Source of the DNA: Candidatus Rokuibacteriota bacterium
Lineage (GTDB): Bacteria; Methylomirabilota; Methylomirabilia; Rokubacteriales; CSP1-6
Direction: 5' to 3'
DNA length: 17,297 nt
Assembly (NCBI GenBank): GCA_003221435.1
Contig: QHRS01000040.1
Span: 1 to 17,297 of the forward strand
Shown: in pieces, positions 9,291 through 16,544 of the stretch
How positions within the stretch are numbered: the first letter of the stretch is position 1
Layout: each line of letters opens with the position of its first letter
The notes under the pieces: generated by a model
What the model saw: the letters and a program-made list of their open reading frames with translations, nothing else
Database searches by the model: none
What the model was told of the DNA's origin: nothing
Translations under genes and position numbers: made by a program

Positions 9291-9845
9291 TCATCCCCGC
9301 CCTCTCGCCAGTCGTTCGCGAAGCCGCGCGAGCTGGCCGTCGAGACTGCCGTCGAGCACCAGGCTGCCGACCTCGGCGATGAACCCGCCCAGGAGATTCG
9401 TGTCCACGGCCTCCTCGAGGCTCGCCTGCTTGGGGCCGACCGCTCGGCCGAGCCGCGCCGCGAGGGTCGCCCGCTCGCCGTCGGTCAGCGGCACCGCGGT
9501 GCGCACACGGACGCGGACACGGCCCAGCTCGGTGTCGACCAGGTCGCGGTAGGCCATGCCGATCTCGCGGAGTCGATCCACCCGGCGCCGCGCGGCGAGC
9601 AACCCAACAAAGTCACGCATTAGCTTGGAGAGGTCGAGCGTCGCGGCGATCGCCGCGGCGACGTTCCGTCTCACGGCCGCGCCGCTCCACGGCCGGGAAA
9701 GAGATTCGATCAGCTCCGCGTTCCCGTCGAAGACCCGGATCACAGTCTCGAGCTCGCGGCCCACCGCCTCGGCGTTGTTCTGTTCCTTCGCGAGCGAGAA
9801 CAGCGCCTTCGCGTACCGTCGGGGGGCGGCGTCCCGCCCCCTCAC
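9291..9845 (-). CDS. atpH: ATP synthase F1 subunit delta
   Basis: A 184-aa delta (OSCP-type) subunit, which links F1 to the peripheral stalk. The N-terminal RRYAKALFSLAKEQ and C-terminal TNLLGGFIAEVGSLVLDGSLDGQLARL motifs are clear. The GTG at 9845 overlaps the atpF stop as GTGA, and the gene's own TGA overlaps the atpA ATG, so atpF, atpH and the atpA N-terminus are translationally coupled. Its partner surface on alpha is the N-terminal segment that the frameshift cuts off. Confidence 0.94.
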   Translation of the reverse strand: MRGRDAAPRRYAKALFSLAKEQNNAEAVGRELETVIRVFDGNAELIESLSRPWSGAAVRRNVAAAIAATLDLSKLMRDFVGLLAARRRVDRLREIGMAYRDLVDTELGRVRVRVRTAVPLTDGERATLAARLGRAVGPKQASLEEAVDTNLLGGFIAEVGSLVLDGSLDGQLARLRERLARGRG

Positions 9846-10438
9846 GACGTGCTCTGGCTGAGGCTCGCGATCGCTTCGGCGACGATCTTCCGGTGGTCCT
9901 CGTCGCGCAGGCTCCGCTTGATCAGCCGCTCGGCCACACTGGTCGCGAGATCCCCGACCTCGCGCCGCAGCTCCTCGCGCGCGCGCCGGATATCGGCCTC
10001 CATCTGTACCCTGCCAGACTCGACCAGCCGCCGAGCTTCGACGCGCGCAGCCGCGACCAGCTTGCGCTGCTCGTCGGCGGCCTCCTTCAGCGCGGCGTCC
10101 CGGATCGTCTGCGCCTCGCTGTAGGCCGTGCGCAGCCTCGCCGCGTGTTCCTCCTGCTGCCGCTCCGCCTCGGCCCGCGCGAGCTGCGCTTCCTCGAGCG
10201 CCTGCTTGATGACCGCGGCGCGCTCGTGCATCTTGCCGACGAAGGGCTTGTAGAGGAGCCTCCACAGGAGGAGGAGCAGTAGCAGGAAGTTGACCATCTG
10301 CACCGCCAGCGATTTGTCGATGCTGATCAGGCCGCCGCCCCCGTGCTCGGCCTCTTGCGCCAGCGCCTGCGCCGGCAGCCCGAGCCACACCGCCGCGCAC
10401 ACGATCCGCCCGCACCACCCCCGCGCGCGTTCAGTCAT
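9842..10438 (-). CDS. atpF: ATP synthase Fo subunit b with signal-peptide-like N-terminus
   Basis: A 198-aa b subunit of the peripheral stalk. Residues 1-27 look like a cleavable signal peptide (basic start, hydrophobic CAAVWLGLPAQALA, then Q-E). A membrane helix follows at about 43-64 (VQMVNFLLLLLLLWRLLYKPF), then a long charged coiled coil, and SVAERLIKRSL near the end. The ATG at 10438 has AGGAG 8 bp upstream; the frame stays open to 10525, but that part reads through the palindromic element and is unlikely to be coding. It is the first gene of the operon here. Neither a second b-type gene nor the a and c subunit genes lies beside it, so a homodimeric stalk is likely unless a b' is encoded elsewhere. 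Confidence 0.93.
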   Translation of the reverse strand: MTERARGWCGRIVCAAVWLGLPAQALAQEAEHGGGGLISIDKSLAVQMVNFLLLLLLLWRLLYKPFVGKMHERAAVIKQALEEAQLARAEAERQQEEHAARLRTAYSEAQTIRDAALKEAADEQRKLVAAARVEARRLVESGRVQMEADIRRAREELRREVGDLATSVAERLIKRSLRDEDHRKIVAEAIASLSQSTS

Positions 10439-10452
10439 GCCGAGATCTCCTG

Positions 10453-10580
10453 GCAGCCCGCTGAAAAAGGCCCACCTGCGTCGTTGGCTCGGTCGCTCCT
10501 CCCTGCGACGTACAACCGCTGTCACGTCTCAGTCGTCGCTCCTTCGCCGCCTCGCATCTGGACCTTTTTGAGCGGCCTGC
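10453..10580. repeat. 128-bp palindromic element in the atpF leader
   Basis: Arms at 10453-10480 and 10553-10580 are reverse complements at 23 of 28 positions; the core of each is an AAAAAGG/CCTTTTT block. A further partial arm (CCTTTTCAGCATCCTGCT) follows at about 10582-10599. There is no ORF. The length, the GGTCCA-GCGAG end and the GCGAC/GTAC core recall the element at 5336-5464, read in the opposite orientation. It lies between the likely promoter and the ribosome site of atpF, so it would be transcribed as a long hairpin. Confidence 0.7.
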
Positions 10581-10770
10581 CGCCTTTTCAGCATCCTGCT
10601 CGAGCAGAAAATCGGGACAGTGAGTTTGTGAAAACTATCACGCAATTCCGAGAGGTGTCAAGCGCGCCAGACTCGACCCCCGGCCTCGCTGTACTCGTGG
10701 TTTCGCCCTTCTCGAATTCGTCGGCTCCCCTCCCCCGGCGGGCTGCGACGCGCACGGCGGCCGCCGCCGC
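10581..10770. other. Intergenic stretch between mnmA and the atpF leader element
   Basis: Together with the element at 10453-10580 this makes a 332-bp non-coding gap. It holds the likely atp promoter (10632-10661), a 12-bp palindrome CTGCTCGAGCAG (about 10596-10607) and a GC palindrome CGGCGGCCGCCG (10755-10766) just after the mnmA stop, with no T tract. I see no gene in it. Confidence 0.6.
10632..10661 (-). promoter_or_regulatory. Sigma-70-type promoter for the atp operon
   Basis: On the minus strand there is a perfect -35 TTGACA (10656-10661), then TAGTTT (10632-10637) at 18 bp, or GATAGT (10634-10639) at 16 bp, as the -10. The predicted transcript would start near 10625 and carry the palindromic element as its roughly 190-nt leader before atpF. 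Confidence 0.5.
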
Positions 10771-11868
10771 TCACCTCGACCCGCCACGCTCGATGACGCC
10801 TCCGCCGAGGACGCAGTCGCCGTCGTAGAAGACGACCGACTGGCCCGGCGTGATCGCCCGCTGCGGCGAGTCGAACACGACCTCCGCGCGGCCGGGCCCG
10901 ATCTCCCGGACCGTGGCCGGCGCCGCCGCGTGGCTGTGGCGAATCTTCGCCCGCACGCGCCGCGGCGATCTCGGGGGGTCGACCGCGATGAAGTTCGTCT
11001 GACTCGCTGTGAGCCGCTCTTGCTCGAGCGCGTGAGCCTCGCCGACGATCACGGCATTGCGCGCGGAATCGAGGTCCAGCACGTACAGCGACCGGCTCGT
11101 CGCCAGCCCCAGGCCTTTTCGCTGGCCGATCGTGTAGTTCGCGAGACCGCCGTGCCCTCCAAGCCTGGCGCCGGTCGCGGCGTCGAGGATCGCGCCGGGC
11201 GTGAACATCGTCGGGTCGCGCCGCTGCAGGAACCCGCGATAGCCACCATCAGGCACGAAACAGATCTCCTGGCTCTCCGGCTTGTCCGCCGTGCTGAGCC
11301 CGAGTTGCCGCGCCTTCGCTCTGACCTCCTGCTTCGTCAGGTGACCGACCGGAAAGCGCGCCCAGGCGAGTTGTGCCTGGGTGAGCGGCCAGAGAAAGTC
11401 GGACTGATCCTTCGCGGAATCGACGCCGCGCCACAGCAGGTGCCGTCCGCTCGCGGCGTCGTAGGTGATCCGGGCGTAGTGCCCGGTCGCGACAGCGGCG
11501 GCGTCCCAGGCGCGCGCGCGATGGAGCAGGGATCCGAACTTCACGTCACGGTTACAGATCACGCACGGCACCGGCGTCCGGCCCACGCGGTATTCGGCCG
11601 CAAAGTTCTCGATGACCGACCGGTCGAACTCGCGCTCGGTGTTGAGCAGGTAGTACGAGATGCCGAGGGCGCGGGCGACCTGGCGGGCATCATCCACGGT
11701 CTCGGGCGAGCAGCAGCTCCCGAACCGCGCGGTCGGCTCCTCGCGCTCCTTCCAGGGCCAGACGCGCAGCGTGACGCCGACCACGTCGTAGCCCTGCTCC
11801 ACCAGGAGCGCCGCCGCGACTGACGAGTCGACGCCGCCGCTCATGCCGACAACGATTCGCTCTGCCAT
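10771..11868 (-). CDS. mnmA: tRNA-specific 2-thiouridylase MnmA
   Basis: A 365-aa enzyme that activates U34 of Lys, Glu and Gln tRNAs with ATP and inserts sulfur. The PP-loop SGGVDSS is at residues 10-16. The nucleophile-type cysteine is Cys105 in PCVICN, with an additional Cys102, and the second catalytic cysteine is Cys203 in SQEICFVPDG. The NYTIGQRKGLG and ITPGQSVVFYDGDCVLGGG motifs near the end are complete. ATG 11868 lies 5 bp after the parB stop, so it is probably co-transcribed with parAB. The extra PCxxC cysteine and the GSCCSPETVDDAR stretch occur in many bacterial MnmAs; CxxC-type enzymes have been discussed as iron-sulfur dependent, which this sequence alone cannot show. Confidence 0.96.
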   Translation of the reverse strand: MAERIVVGMSGGVDSSVAAALLVEQGYDVVGVTLRVWPWKEREEPTARFGSCCSPETVDDARQVARALGISYYLLNTEREFDRSVIENFAAEYRVGRTPVPCVICNRDVKFGSLLHRARAWDAAAVATGHYARITYDAASGRHLLWRGVDSAKDQSDFLWPLTQAQLAWARFPVGHLTKQEVRAKARQLGLSTADKPESQEICFVPDGGYRGFLQRRDPTMFTPGAILDAATGARLGGHGGLANYTIGQRKGLGLATSRSLYVLDLDSARNAVIVGEAHALEQERLTASQTNFIAVDPPRSPRRVRAKIRHSHAAAPATVREIGPGRAEVVFDSPQRAITPGQSVVFYDGDCVLGGGVIERGGSR

Positions 11869-11873
11869 CGTTC

Positions 11874-12728
11874 TCAGTGTCTCGCGCTGAGCAGCGCCCC
11901 GAGCCGCTCCAACTCGTCGGGCGTCGCGTAGACAACCTCGATCCTGCCGCGGCGCTCGTCGCCCGTGATCCGGACGCGCGTCATGAGCGCCCGCTGGAGC
12001 GACTCTTCGAGCGCCGCCAGTTCGGCGGAGCGGCGCCGGGGCGCCCGCGCCACGCCGCGACGCGTGCGCGCCTCATCCCCGGCCGTGCGCACCGAGTCTT
12101 CCGTCGTCCGCACCGACCAGGAGTGCGCGAGGATCTCGTCGCGAAGCTTCAGCTGATCGACGACGTTCGTCAGCGAGAGCAGCGACCGCGCGTGGCCCAT
12201 GGTCAGACGGCCCGCGCGCAGATCGGCCTGAATCGGCCCGGGCAGCTTCAGCAGCCGGAGGCAGTTAGCGATCGAGCTGCGATCGCGGCCCACCCGCTGC
12301 GCGAGCTCCTCCTGGATCCAGCCGAACTGTGCCAGCAGCTTGTGGTATGCCTCCGCTTCCTCCATCGGGTTGAGATCTTCGCGGAGGAGGTTCTCGACGA
12401 GCGCCAGCTCGAGACTCTGGGCATCGGTAGCCTCGCGGACGACTGCCGGGATGCGCAGCAGGCCCGCCTGGCGGGCGGCGCGCCATCGGCGCTCGCCGAC
12501 GATGAGTTGATAGCCGGTGCCCTGGCGGCGGACGACGACGGGCTGGATGATGCCCGAGGCCTTGATCGACGCCGTCAATTCGTCCAGGGCTACAGCGTCA
12601 AAGTCGCGTCTCGGCTGGTTCGGGTTGACTTCGACCCGGTCGATCGGGACTTCGATCAGCTCGTCCTCTTCACCGGGAGCAGCCGACAGCAGCGCGCCGA
12701 GACCGCGCCCGAGTCCCCGCTTATTCAT
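11874..12728 (-). CDS. parB: Chromosome partitioning protein ParB
   Basis: A 284-aa CTP-dependent DNA clamp that loads at parS. The N-terminal ParA-interacting stretch (RGLGRGLGALL, 4-14) is present. The CTP-binding motifs are GERRWRA (78-84) and ENLLREDLNP (112-121), where many homologues have Gln in place of the second Leu. A helix-turn-helix (about 130-162, QEELAQRVGRDRSSIANCLRLLKLP) and a C-terminal dimerisation domain follow. ATG 12728 overlaps the parA stop by 8 bp. Candidate parS-like sites lie upstream of parA at 13609-13624 and 13649-13664. Confidence 0.96.
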   Translation of the reverse strand: MNKRGLGRGLGALLSAAPGEEDELIEVPIDRVEVNPNQPRRDFDAVALDELTASIKASGIIQPVVVRRQGTGYQLIVGERRWRAARQAGLLRIPAVVREATDAQSLELALVENLLREDLNPMEEAEAYHKLLAQFGWIQEELAQRVGRDRSSIANCLRLLKLPGPIQADLRAGRLTMGHARSLLSLTNVVDQLKLRDEILAHSWSVRTTEDSVRTAGDEARTRRGVARAPRRRSAELAALEESLQRALMTRVRITGDERRGRIEVVYATPDELERLGALLSARH

Positions 12729-13482
12729 GGTCCAGCACCTCCCGGGTCAGTTCGAGATAGGCAGTGGCGCCGCTGGACCGCAGATCGTAGAGCATCACGG
12801 GCTTGCCGTGGCTCGGAGCTTCACTGAGCCTGACGTTGCGTGGAATCAGGGTCTCGAAGACTTCGCCTGGAAGGTATCGGTGGACCTCGTCGCGGATCTG
12901 GAGCGCCAGGCTCGTCCGCCCGTCGAACATCGTCAGGACAATGCCCGCGACGCCGAGTCTCCGATTCAGGCGCTCGCACACGAGCTTCACGGTCTTGAGG
13001 AGGTGAGTCAGGCCCTCGAGCGCGTAGAACTCACACTGCAGCGGCACCAGAACGCGGTCCGCGGCGACCAGGGCGTTGATCGTGAGGAGCCCGAGCGAAG
13101 GCGGGCAGTCGATGATCACGTAGTCGTAGGACCCCATCACGGGCTCGAGCCCGGTCTTCAGGCGAGACTCCCGGCGCTCCAGGGCGACGAGCTCGATTTC
13201 GGCGCCTACCAGGTCGACCTCCGACGGGAGCAGGCGCAAATGCGGGAGTTCGGTGTCCAGGATGGCCTTCTCGGCGGGTTCATTGTCGAGAAGGACATGG
13301 TAGACGGTTGGATAGAGCCCCGCCTTTTTGACCCCGAGCCCGGTCGTCGCGTTGCCCTGCGGGTCCAGATCCACCAGCAGGGTCGGGTGCTCGGCCACGG
13401 CGAGCCCGGCCGCCAGATTGACAGCGGTCGTCGTCTTACCCACCCCACCTTTCTGGTTCGCGATCGCCAGAGTCTTAGCCAA
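12721..13482 (-). CDS. parA: Chromosome partitioning ATPase ParA (Soj-like)
   Basis: A 253-aa ATPase of the ParA/MinD group. The deviant Walker A KGGVGKTT is at residues 11-18, LLVDLDPQGNATTGLG follows near residue 35, YDYVIIDCPPSLGLLT is the Walker B region, and IPRNVRLSEAPSHGKPV is the typical near-C-terminal motif. Translation begins at TTG 13482, since the family N-terminus AKTLAIANQKGGVGK starts right there and no ATG fits. There is a weak AGG a few bases upstream. It uses ATP-driven DNA binding to separate origins with ParB. A 208-bp spacer with two parS-like sites precedes it. Confidence 0.96.
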   Translation of the reverse strand: MAKTLAIANQKGGVGKTTTAVNLAAGLAVAEHPTLLVDLDPQGNATTGLGVKKAGLYPTVYHVLLDNEPAEKAILDTELPHLRLLPSEVDLVGAEIELVALERRESRLKTGLEPVMGSYDYVIIDCPPSLGLLTINALVAADRVLVPLQCEFYALEGLTHLLKTVKLVCERLNRRLGVAGIVLTMFDGRTSLALQIRDEVHRYLPGEVFETLIPRNVRLSEAPSHGKPVMLYDLRSSGATAYLELTREVLDHE

Positions 13483-13608
13483 TTACCTAGTAGTCCAGCT
13501 CGGGATCCTAGGGGACAGCCTTCCTGCGATTCCTAAAGTCGTACTTCTTGGCCCACTCTTGGAGTTGCTCTCGATCTTGAGGCCTTGTAGGGCTCGCTGA
13601 CTCGAAAA

Positions 13609-13624
13609 TGTTCCACGACGAACA
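13609..13624. promoter_or_regulatory. parS-like site 1
   Basis: TGTTCCACGACGAACA matches the common parS form TGTTCCACGTGGAACA at 14 of 16 positions; both differences are at the centre. With its flanks (13605-13628) it forms an inverted repeat with 9-bp perfect arms around CACGAC. It lies 126 bp upstream of parA. Confidence 0.6.
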
Positions 13625-13648
13625 TTTTGCTATACAAATGTTGCCTTG

Positions 13649-13664
13649 TGTTCCACGACGAACA
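13649..13664. promoter_or_regulatory. parS-like site 2
   Basis: An identical 16-bp copy exactly 40 bp from site 1, followed by the same TTTT. A TATAGC -10-like hexamer (minus strand) and an extra ATGTT half-site lie between the two copies, so ParB binding could also affect parAB transcription. The two shared central changes argue that this is the organism's own version of the site or a dedicated operator. Confidence 0.6.
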
Positions 13665-13690
13665 TTTTTCCACACGAATCGCCTGGCGGG

Positions 13691-14284
13691 TCAAGAAATT
13701 CGATAGACCGCGAACCTGCGGGTCCCTAGACCTTTTCTCTGGGTGTCCACTGTGACCCAATCGCCGAGTGCCAAGGGTCGCGGGGAAGGCGGACCCGCCG
13801 CCGCGACTATCCCTCCAGGCGTCACGACAAGGCGGGCGGCGACTCGCATGACCTCGTCGAGGTCGCCGGCGCAGCGCATGACGACGGCGTCGAAGCGCCC
13901 CTCGAGCTCGTCTACGGCGTCCTCGACTCGGCGGCCGAGAACTCGCGCATTGTCCAGCCCGACCTCTCGCAACGCGGTCGAGAGGAACGAGGCGCGCTTC
14001 CGCCTGGACTCGACGAGGACCAGGTCGACCTCGCCCAGCACGATCTTGAGCGGGATCCCGGGAACGCCGGCGCCTGAGCCGAGATCGAGGAGCGAGCGGA
14101 GCGGCGAGGGGAGCACCTTCAGAAACAGCAGGCTGTCGAGAAACAGATTCTGGACGATCCAGTCGGGGTCGGTGGATCCGATGAGCCGCTGCGACTTCTG
14201 CCATTTCAATGCTCGGCTCCAACGGCCAGGCTCACGAGCGGATCGGTCACGTGCCGCGACAGAATGTCCCGGGCGCCGACTCAC
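13691..14284 (-). CDS. rsmG: 16S rRNA (guanine-527-N7) methyltransferase RsmG
   Basis: A 197-aa SAM-dependent methyltransferase that modifies G527 of 16S rRNA. Seen are FLDSLLFLKVLP (48-59), the SAM-binding LLDLGSGAGVPGIPLKI (65-81), LVLVESRRKRASFL and the AVVMRCAGDLDEV region. The N-terminus is divergent from the usual EWNxxINLT motif (ALKWQKSQRLIGSTD here). The GTG at 14284 overlaps the yidC stop as GTGA, indicating coupling. mnmE, mnmG and jag, common neighbours in this cluster in other bacteria, are absent. Confidence 0.93.
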   Translation of the reverse strand: MSRRPGHSVAARDRSAREPGRWSRALKWQKSQRLIGSTDPDWIVQNLFLDSLLFLKVLPSPLRSLLDLGSGAGVPGIPLKIVLGEVDLVLVESRRKRASFLSTALREVGLDNARVLGRRVEDAVDELEGRFDAVVMRCAGDLDEVMRVAARLVVTPGGIVAAAGPPSPRPLALGDWVTVDTQRKGLGTRRFAVYRIS

Positions 14285-15909
14285 GCCCGCGCGGCGTCCT
14301 TGGCCTCGCGCCTGGCCACGCGCGCCGGGCTCCGGTTCATGAGGTGCTGCTGGAGGATCTGCAGCGCGTTCGACACGGTCCAGTAGAGCACGAGCCCCGA
14401 GGGCAGATTCAGGAACATGAAGGTGAAGATAAACGGCATCACGAGCATCATCTTTGCTTGCCGCGGGTCGCCCGTCGTCGGCGTCATCTTTTGCTGGACG
14501 AACATCGTCACGCCCATGAGGATCGGCAGGATGTACGTCGGGTCCTGCGCGGCGAGGTCGCAGATCCAGAGGTCGACGCCGAAGAGCCGTCCGACGCAGA
14601 TGAAAGGGGCGTTCTGGAGTTCCACCGCGACCGAGAGCGCGATGTAGAGGGCGTAGAAGATCGGGATCTGAATCACCATCGGCAGGCAGCCGCCCAGGGG
14701 ATTCACGCCCTCACGCCGGTACAGCTCGAGCGTCTCTCGCTGGGCGCGCTGCGGATCGCTCTTATACTTGGCGCGGACGGCGTTCGCCTGCGGCTGGATC
14801 GCCTGCATCTTCTTCATCGACGTCATGCTCTTCACGGTCAGCGGGAAGAAGAGCACCTTCGTGATGACGGTGAGCAGGATGATCGCGACGCCATAGTTGC
14901 CGGTGAACCGGTAGAAGAAGTTCATCACCAGCAGCACGGGGACGCCCAGCCACTCCATGGGCAGCCCCCCGTAGCGGCGTGGCAGCGGGAACCCGCCGAA
15001 GTCGATCGCGCCCTCGAGCCCGTATGCCCTCAGGCGGTTGTACTCCTTCGGTCCGGCATACACCTGTGCCTGCGCCTCCCAGATCTGCCCGGGCGCGAGC
15101 GTGACCGACCCGCGAACCGCCGCCGCAACCTTGCCCTCGCGCTCCGGGCCAACAACGAGCTTCAGCCCGGGACTCTTCGGAATGAGCGCGGAAAGATAGT
15201 AGAGATTGTCGAACCCGACCCAGTCGCCCGTCGTTTCGAGGGCCGCCGTCTTCAGATCCTGCTGGCGGTGGACCGTCCCGTCGACCTGCCACACGAGCTC
15301 CCTGGGCCACTGCACCCTGGCGTCCCCCGGCTTCCCAGGCGCGATCCAGGGCAGGGCGACCTCGATCGTCTGCGAGGTCGCGCGCGAGTTCTCGAGCCGG
15401 ACCGTCAGCTCCACCGTGTACTGATCGACCGTGAATCGCGCCGTCTGCGTCACGCGTACGCCATACGCGTCTTGGCCCGTCATCACGAGGGTCCCATCGC
15501 GCTGCTTGTCGTCGAGCTGAAGCCGGTCGCCCTCGAGGCGGAAGGGCAGGGGCTCGACCCCGACGCCTGGCCGCGCGAGGATCAGGCCCCGCGGCCCGAG
15601 CTCACCGCTTGCGACGAGCGGCTTCTCGCCCCGGTAGTGCAGCATCCATTCCTGCAGTTTGCCGCCCTCGCTGCTGACCACCGCGTGGTAGAGCGGGGTG
15701 TCGACCGTCACGGTATGCTCGGGCGGCGGCGGCGCGCTCTTCGGGGCCGGTAGCGGCGTTCGCACAGCTTCGGGCCCGGCCGCGCGCGGCGGTGGCGCGG
15801 GCTGCGTATCGCCCTTGGGGGGCGGCGCCGGCGTCGGCAAAAGGAAGGTCTGATAGATGATCAGGAGCGCTGCCATCAGGACGGCAGCAACGATCGCTCG
15901 CTTTTCCAT
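14281..15909 (-). CDS. yidC: Membrane protein insertase YidC
   Basis: A 542-aa insertase of the Gram-negative type. An N-terminal membrane anchor (about 6-24) is followed by a Pro/Ala-rich linker (about 25-65), a large periplasmic domain (about 65-320), and the conserved Oxa1-like core with about five membrane segments from residue 325 on. The core includes NYGVAIILLTVITKVLFFPLT, GGCLPMVIQIPIFYALY and FMFLNLPSGLVLYWTVSN. The hydrophilic-groove residue that is Arg in E. coli appears as Lys (VITKVLFF). It inserts proteins such as ATP synthase c subunit into the inner membrane. ATG 15909 lies 5 bp after the yidD stop. Confidence 0.97.
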   Translation of the reverse strand: MEKRAIVAAVLMAALLIIYQTFLLPTPAPPPKGDTQPAPPPRAAGPEAVRTPLPAPKSAPPPPEHTVTVDTPLYHAVVSSEGGKLQEWMLHYRGEKPLVASGELGPRGLILARPGVGVEPLPFRLEGDRLQLDDKQRDGTLVMTGQDAYGVRVTQTARFTVDQYTVELTVRLENSRATSQTIEVALPWIAPGKPGDARVQWPRELVWQVDGTVHRQQDLKTAALETTGDWVGFDNLYYLSALIPKSPGLKLVVGPEREGKVAAAVRGSVTLAPGQIWEAQAQVYAGPKEYNRLRAYGLEGAIDFGGFPLPRRYGGLPMEWLGVPVLLVMNFFYRFTGNYGVAIILLTVITKVLFFPLTVKSMTSMKKMQAIQPQANAVRAKYKSDPQRAQRETLELYRREGVNPLGGCLPMVIQIPIFYALYIALSVAVELQNAPFICVGRLFGVDLWICDLAAQDPTYILPILMGVTMFVQQKMTPTTGDPRQAKMMLVMPFIFTFMFLNLPSGLVLYWTVSNALQILQQHLMNRSPARVARREAKDAARA

Positions 15910-15914
15910 TCGCC

Positions 15915-16154
15915 TTAGGCCTTGCCGCCGGTCGGCAGCGGCGGCGGATCAACCCCCCCCGGATTGAACGGGTGGCACCGGAGCACGCGCCTGACGGCCA
16001 GCCAGCCGCCGCGCGAGAGCCCACGCGTGACAATGGCCTGCCGCGCGTACTCCGAGCAGCTGGGCGCGAACCTGCACGACGGCGGTAGAAAGGGAGAAAT
16101 CGCGCGCTGGTACGCGCCGATCGTCAAGATGGCGAGCCGTGTTAGCGCGTCCAT
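15915..16154 (-). CDS. yidD: Membrane protein insertion efficiency factor YidD
   Basis: A 79-aa small membrane-associated protein with the YidD core YQRAISPFLPPSCRFAPSCSEYA, including its cysteine pair, and RVLRCHPFNPGG. It assists YidC-dependent insertion. I chose ATG 16154 because it overlaps the rnpA stop as TAATG; a GTG at 16163 would add three residues. It sits in the standard rnpA-yidD-yidC order. Confidence 0.95.
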   Translation of the reverse strand: MDALTRLAILTIGAYQRAISPFLPPSCRFAPSCSEYARQAIVTRGLSRGGWLAVRRVLRCHPFNPGGVDPPPLPTGGKA

Positions 16155-16519
16155 TACCGGCACCCGCGGGACGACCGCTCAGCAATCGCCCCGAGCGCGC
16201 TCCGCACCTCTCGCACCAGCGACTCGAACGGTCGGGTCAGCGCGGGACCGCGCGCGACGATCACGAGGTCCGCGCGTGTGGGCGAGAATCCACGAGCCGC
16301 GCGATACGCTTCTCGGAGCCGACGGCGGGCCCGGTTCCGCCGCACCGCGCCGTGCATCTGCCGGCTGACGGCGAACCCGACGCGCCGCGTGTGATCGCTC
16401 TCCTTCCACACCACGATGAGCGACGGCCGCTCGATACGCGTGCCGTGCTGGAACACCGCCTGGAAATCCTTGTGGCCGGTCAACCGCTCGTGCCGCCGGA
16501 GCCGACCGGACCCGTCCGT
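16154..16519 (-). CDS. rnpA: Ribonuclease P protein component, with no ordinary start codon at the expected site
   Basis: The protein subunit of RNase P, which matures tRNA 5' ends. The signature RRNRARRRLREAYR (about residues 60-75) and VGFAVSRQMHGAVRRNR are clear, as is DLVIVARGPAL. The usual N-terminal motif (RLRRHERLTGHKDFQAVFQHG) is fully encoded, but the only ATG/GTG/TTG in frame is the TTG at 16483, after RLRRHER and with no ribosome site. A strong GGGGGGAG (16527-16534) stands 7 bp before an in-frame ACG at 16519, which would give 121 aa, the usual length. Either ACG (or another rare codon) is used, or the base is a sequence error. The conservative start would be 16483 (109 aa). Confidence 0.88.
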   Translation of the reverse strand, partial: TDGSGRLRRHERLTGHKDFQAVFQHGTRIERPSLIVVWKESDHTRRVGFAVSRQMHGAVRRNRARRRLREAYRAARGFSPTRADLVIVARGPALTRPFESLVREVRSALGAIAERSSRGCR

Positions 16520-16526
16520 ACCGCTA

Positions 16527-16534
16527 CTCCCCCC
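16527..16534 (-). promoter_or_regulatory. Strong ribosome binding site that points to an ACG start for rnpA
   Basis: The minus strand reads GGGGGGAG, then 7 bases, then ACG in the rnpA frame. The next upstream in-frame codons end at TAA 16541-16543, so the choice of start is confined to this short stretch. Confidence 0.55.
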
Positions 16535-16544
16535 AGAACCTTAT

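Larger units (their letters stand above)
13483..13690. other. rsmG-parA intergenic region
   Basis: A 208-bp spacer, visibly richer in A/T than its surroundings around 13601-13675. It contains the two parS-like sites and a TTGACC -35-like hexamer overlapping the rsmG stop. No convincing gene is present: a 30-codon minus-strand frame starting inside site 1 has no ribosome site or recognisable motif. Confidence 0.6.

Noticed and set aside
10439..10525. Longer atpF start
   Set aside because: The added residues translate the palindromic element; the ATG at 10438 has a proper AGGAG site and begins a signal-peptide-like sequence.
10755..10766. GC palindrome CGGCGGCCGCCG after mnmA as a terminator
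   Set aside because: No loop of useful size and no T tract on the minus strand.
13532..13626. 30-codon minus-strand frame beginning inside parS-like site 1
   Set aside because: No ribosome site, no recognisable motif, and it overlaps a regulatory palindrome.
13609..13664. CRISPR-like repeat unit
   Set aside because: Only two copies of a 16-20 bp palindrome, no array and no cas genes; a parS-type explanation fits better next to parAB.
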